Assembly: GCA_914767715.1 (NCBI GenBank)
Contig: OU612066.1
Span: forward strand, 24,278,283 to 24,342,282
DNA length: 64,000 bases
From: Membranipora membranacea
Lineage: Eukaryota > Bryozoa > Gymnolaemata > Cheilostomatida > Membraniporidae
Direction of reading: 5' to 3'
The translations under genes were made by a program, and so were the position numbers. Shown in pieces: positions 61,730 through 64,000 of this stretch (its first letter is position 1; each line of letters begins with the position of its first letter). A model generated the notes under the pieces. That model was not told the origin of the DNA, made no database searches, and worked only from the letters and a program-made list of their open reading frames with translations.

Positions 61730-63758
61730 AAAGATAAAATGGCAAACAGAGATATGGGTTCAGGGTCCAGGGTATGTATAATATTCACACAGTGTCGTAT
61801 CTATCAAGTCCATTTTTCTCATTAGTGCTGAGATGCTTCAAATATAGCCTTTAATCACCCAATTCTGTCATCCTTCACCATAAAAAATCTCTGAATCAAT
61901 CTTCTATGCCTAAATCTAAAGTCTAAACCATTCTCATGAAACGTGATCAGGTACAAATCATAGACTTAATAATAATATCATCAAGTCTATTGGTAAAACA
62001 CTGACAGTGATTGTGAATGCTCCTTCCAATTTTTATTCTGTTAGTTAACCAGGGCAGCGCATCTTGTGTTGGTGGAGCCATGCACTCATCAAGTAAGGCA
62101 CTCATCATACTAACTGCTCAATCATTCCTCGATATCAACATTCATTATTGCATCCGATATTAGAGCAGTTATATCATGAACAAGGCCGATAGGTTTATTA
62201 TTACAGCTTACCGTTATTGGGTTATTGAGCGGCTATCTCAGTTTCGTCTTCATAAAATACACATCAATACTTTTCATCGCTATTCAGGATTTCTGATCTG
62301 TTGCATATCAAGTTCGAATAAATGTTTTCCTCGCGCTATGCCTCTCATTTTACTCATCGTAAACGCTCAAATACTGTATTTATTATTGCACAGTTATACA
62401 TATCTCTCTATCTAACGCCTTTATACTTCATCCATTGCAACGATAATCATGACAGAATCTACCATTTGAGAATCTACCCATGAAAAAGGGGTGACAACAA
62501 TGAAAATTGTAACCAGCACTTTTTTGCTCTTGATGAGTTGTCTATGTGTATTGTTGAAAATTTAAGTGTTTCTTCTGGTCAAAACACTGGCTAAACTTTA
62601 TCAATTAATCGTTCAAGTTTCCAACCGGCTTGAAGTAATCTTTCACAGGCAGCAGCAGCAATGTGTGTAAACAGCTGGCCACACATTCCTTTCGTCCATT
62701 TCGCTGCTCAACACTTCGCATACTCTCATACACCTTGTAGGCGCATTTACTCATTCCAATCTCATGTTGTAATAGGTTTCATGCTTGCATTCTTAATCAC
62801 AAATCCAGCATTATCTGGCATGTTAAGCGAGGAGTCGGGTGAATATCTTATGGGGTAACAATATTTCACAAGAGTTCAACATCTATCCATGTACCTGTTA
62901 AGGTCTTCAGTACATAAGCAGATTGAAGGGCCACACAAAAGCCGCATCTCTGCTATCTTTCCTCATGGTTATAAAACTAGTCTGACAATGCCTCTATGCT
63001 AATTGCGCTGCCTGTTAATTCTCATCTATTCAGCAAGCGGCAGCGGTAGCAGTGAAATGCTGTTAACCTTTCAGCCTTATATGGTCTAACATTTATTACT
63101 TACAAGGGTGTAGGATGGTGTGTATAGCTCAAATAGTCGGCTAGCAAATAATGTTAATGGCAGATAAAGTATGATGCATAGGGTGCTTGCCATTTTAGAA
63201 GTATGGGCATAAAAAAATGCAAGCATAAACAATAAATAAGGCCTTCTGCAGCATTCATCTGAGCTCAGCTGATAAAATATTCTTTGTTGCACCGGTGGAA
63301 TTGAACCAGTTGTAGATTATGGATAAATCAAGTCACAATCTGTGCCAGCTTACGATAGTCCCAGAACATGTGCCATAAATGTCAACCTACTGTAAATGCA
63401 AATATTTGCCCCATATTCTCAAAATTCATAAATGTTGGACCTACTTTTGTGATTAGAAATAGCCATAAATTAGTTAAGCTCAGTCCTTTTATAAGGAGAA
63501 TATCATAACTTGTATGTAGAGTCATACTCAATAGCTCATACAAAAGGTTATATCATAGACTTAATATACTATATATACTATATATACTATATATACTATA
63601 TATACTATATATTAGGTATATGGGTTATATGTATAAATCTCATGTCTATATTATGTCATTGTCACTATCAGGAGGTAAAAACACAAGTATTCAAGGAAAC
63701 TGCTGCTGATGGCACGGTTACCACGACAACACGTACAACAACAACTCACGGCGACGGG
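61730..63758 (+). CDS. 5' end of an unidentified plus-strand gene (Thr-rich N-terminus)
   Basis: A small exon, 61730-61771, follows the acceptor TTCTGTTTTTAG. It contains ATG at 61739 and reads MANRDMGSGSR before the donor GTATGT. The next candidate, 63672-63758, after the acceptor CACTATCAG, continues in phase 0 as EVKTQVFKETAADGTVTTTT then RTTTTHGDG, followed by the donor GTGAGA. The intron is 1.9 kb and other small exons may lie inside it. The Thr-rich text resembles low-complexity tails of cytoskeletal proteins, but I cannot name a family. The rest lies beyond the window. Confidence 0.45.
63290..63370 (-). repeat. tRNA-like fragment
   Basis: Minus-strand GGTTCAATTCC (B-box-like, near 63297-63310) lies about 40 bp after GCTGGCACAGATTGTG (A-box-like). 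The structure does not fold as a full tRNA, so it is probably a SINE head. Confidence 0.3.
63560..63615. repeat. Microsatellite (ACTATATAT)n
   Basis: About six copies of a 10-bp unit ACTATATATA precede the second exon of the plus-strand gene by roughly 60 bp. The repeat keeps an open frame (IYYIYYIYY) that is an artefact. Confidence 0.8.
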
Positions 63759-64000
63759 GTGAGACACTGTCTCCCTGTGAGCCTATATCCCCACCCCTTC
63801 CCCTCCAAGCTGGCTGATTGCCCATTTGTGTGCCCTTAGGTAACTATCACCTCGTACAGTTGACACTCAATGAAGCTAGACTGACCCCCTTGTGGATCCT
63901 TCCCCTCAACCAACTTTAAGTATTCTGACCCCTAATCAAATGCTTCTGATTCTGAACCTGTGCCAAAAGCCTTTAAACAGGGTATTTGGTGAAATTCAAG

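Noticed and set aside
63510-63620. IYYIYY repeat peptide as the start of the last gene
   Set aside because: It is an AT microsatellite in frame; the true exon begins after the AG at 63671.

Overview
This window is animal nuclear DNA, AT-rich, with GT-AG introns (55 bp to about 2 kb) and many short inverted-repeat transposons and tRNA-derived SINEs. Several secreted proteins carry the cysteine-rich C-terminal domain known from sponge short-chain collagen C4. That domain also occurs in cnidarians and molluscs, so a sponge or another non-bilaterian/invertebrate animal is likely but not proven. I see no prokaryotic features, rRNA or CRISPR.

Layout. (1) Positions 1-18,211 hold a tandem segmental duplication (unit A from before position 1 to about 7.6 kb; unit B 7,784-18,211). 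Each unit carries an intact minus-strand five-exon gene for a 259-residue secreted coiled-coil/C4-domain protein. Unit A serves as the empty-site control for three insertions in unit B: 1.09 kb, 3.24 kb (TA duplication) and 909 bp (hAT-like, 8-bp duplication). (2) Positions 19,573-37,716 hold one plus-strand gene of 22 exons and 1,123 codons. It encodes an acidic and coiled-coil N-terminus, a beta-rich C2-like region, four membrane segments and a conserved C-terminal tail; it may be an OFCC1/ojoplano homologue. Its introns hold foldback elements, a SINE, an 8-bp minisatellite and a broken non-LTR retrotransposon. (3) Positions 39,177-41,624 hold a third, more diverged C4-domain gene on the minus strand (six exons, 315 aa), with two decayed exons showing a larger ancestral cluster. 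(4) Positions 44,471-53,343 hold the 3' half of a minus-strand gene for a single-pass membrane protein with a cytoplasmic tail of about 400 residues; its ectodomain exons probably lie further upstream. (5) After a long gene-poor stretch, a plus-strand gene starts near 61,739 and leaves the window.

The three intact C4 proteins are probably extracellular-matrix or secreted oligomeric proteins. They have a coiled coil, not Gly-X-Y collagen repeats, before the C4 domain. The two tandem copies carry an RKKR site between coil and domain. The exon models were built by hand from splice sites and reading frame, and every joined model stays in frame. Stretches not listed showed me nothing I could support.
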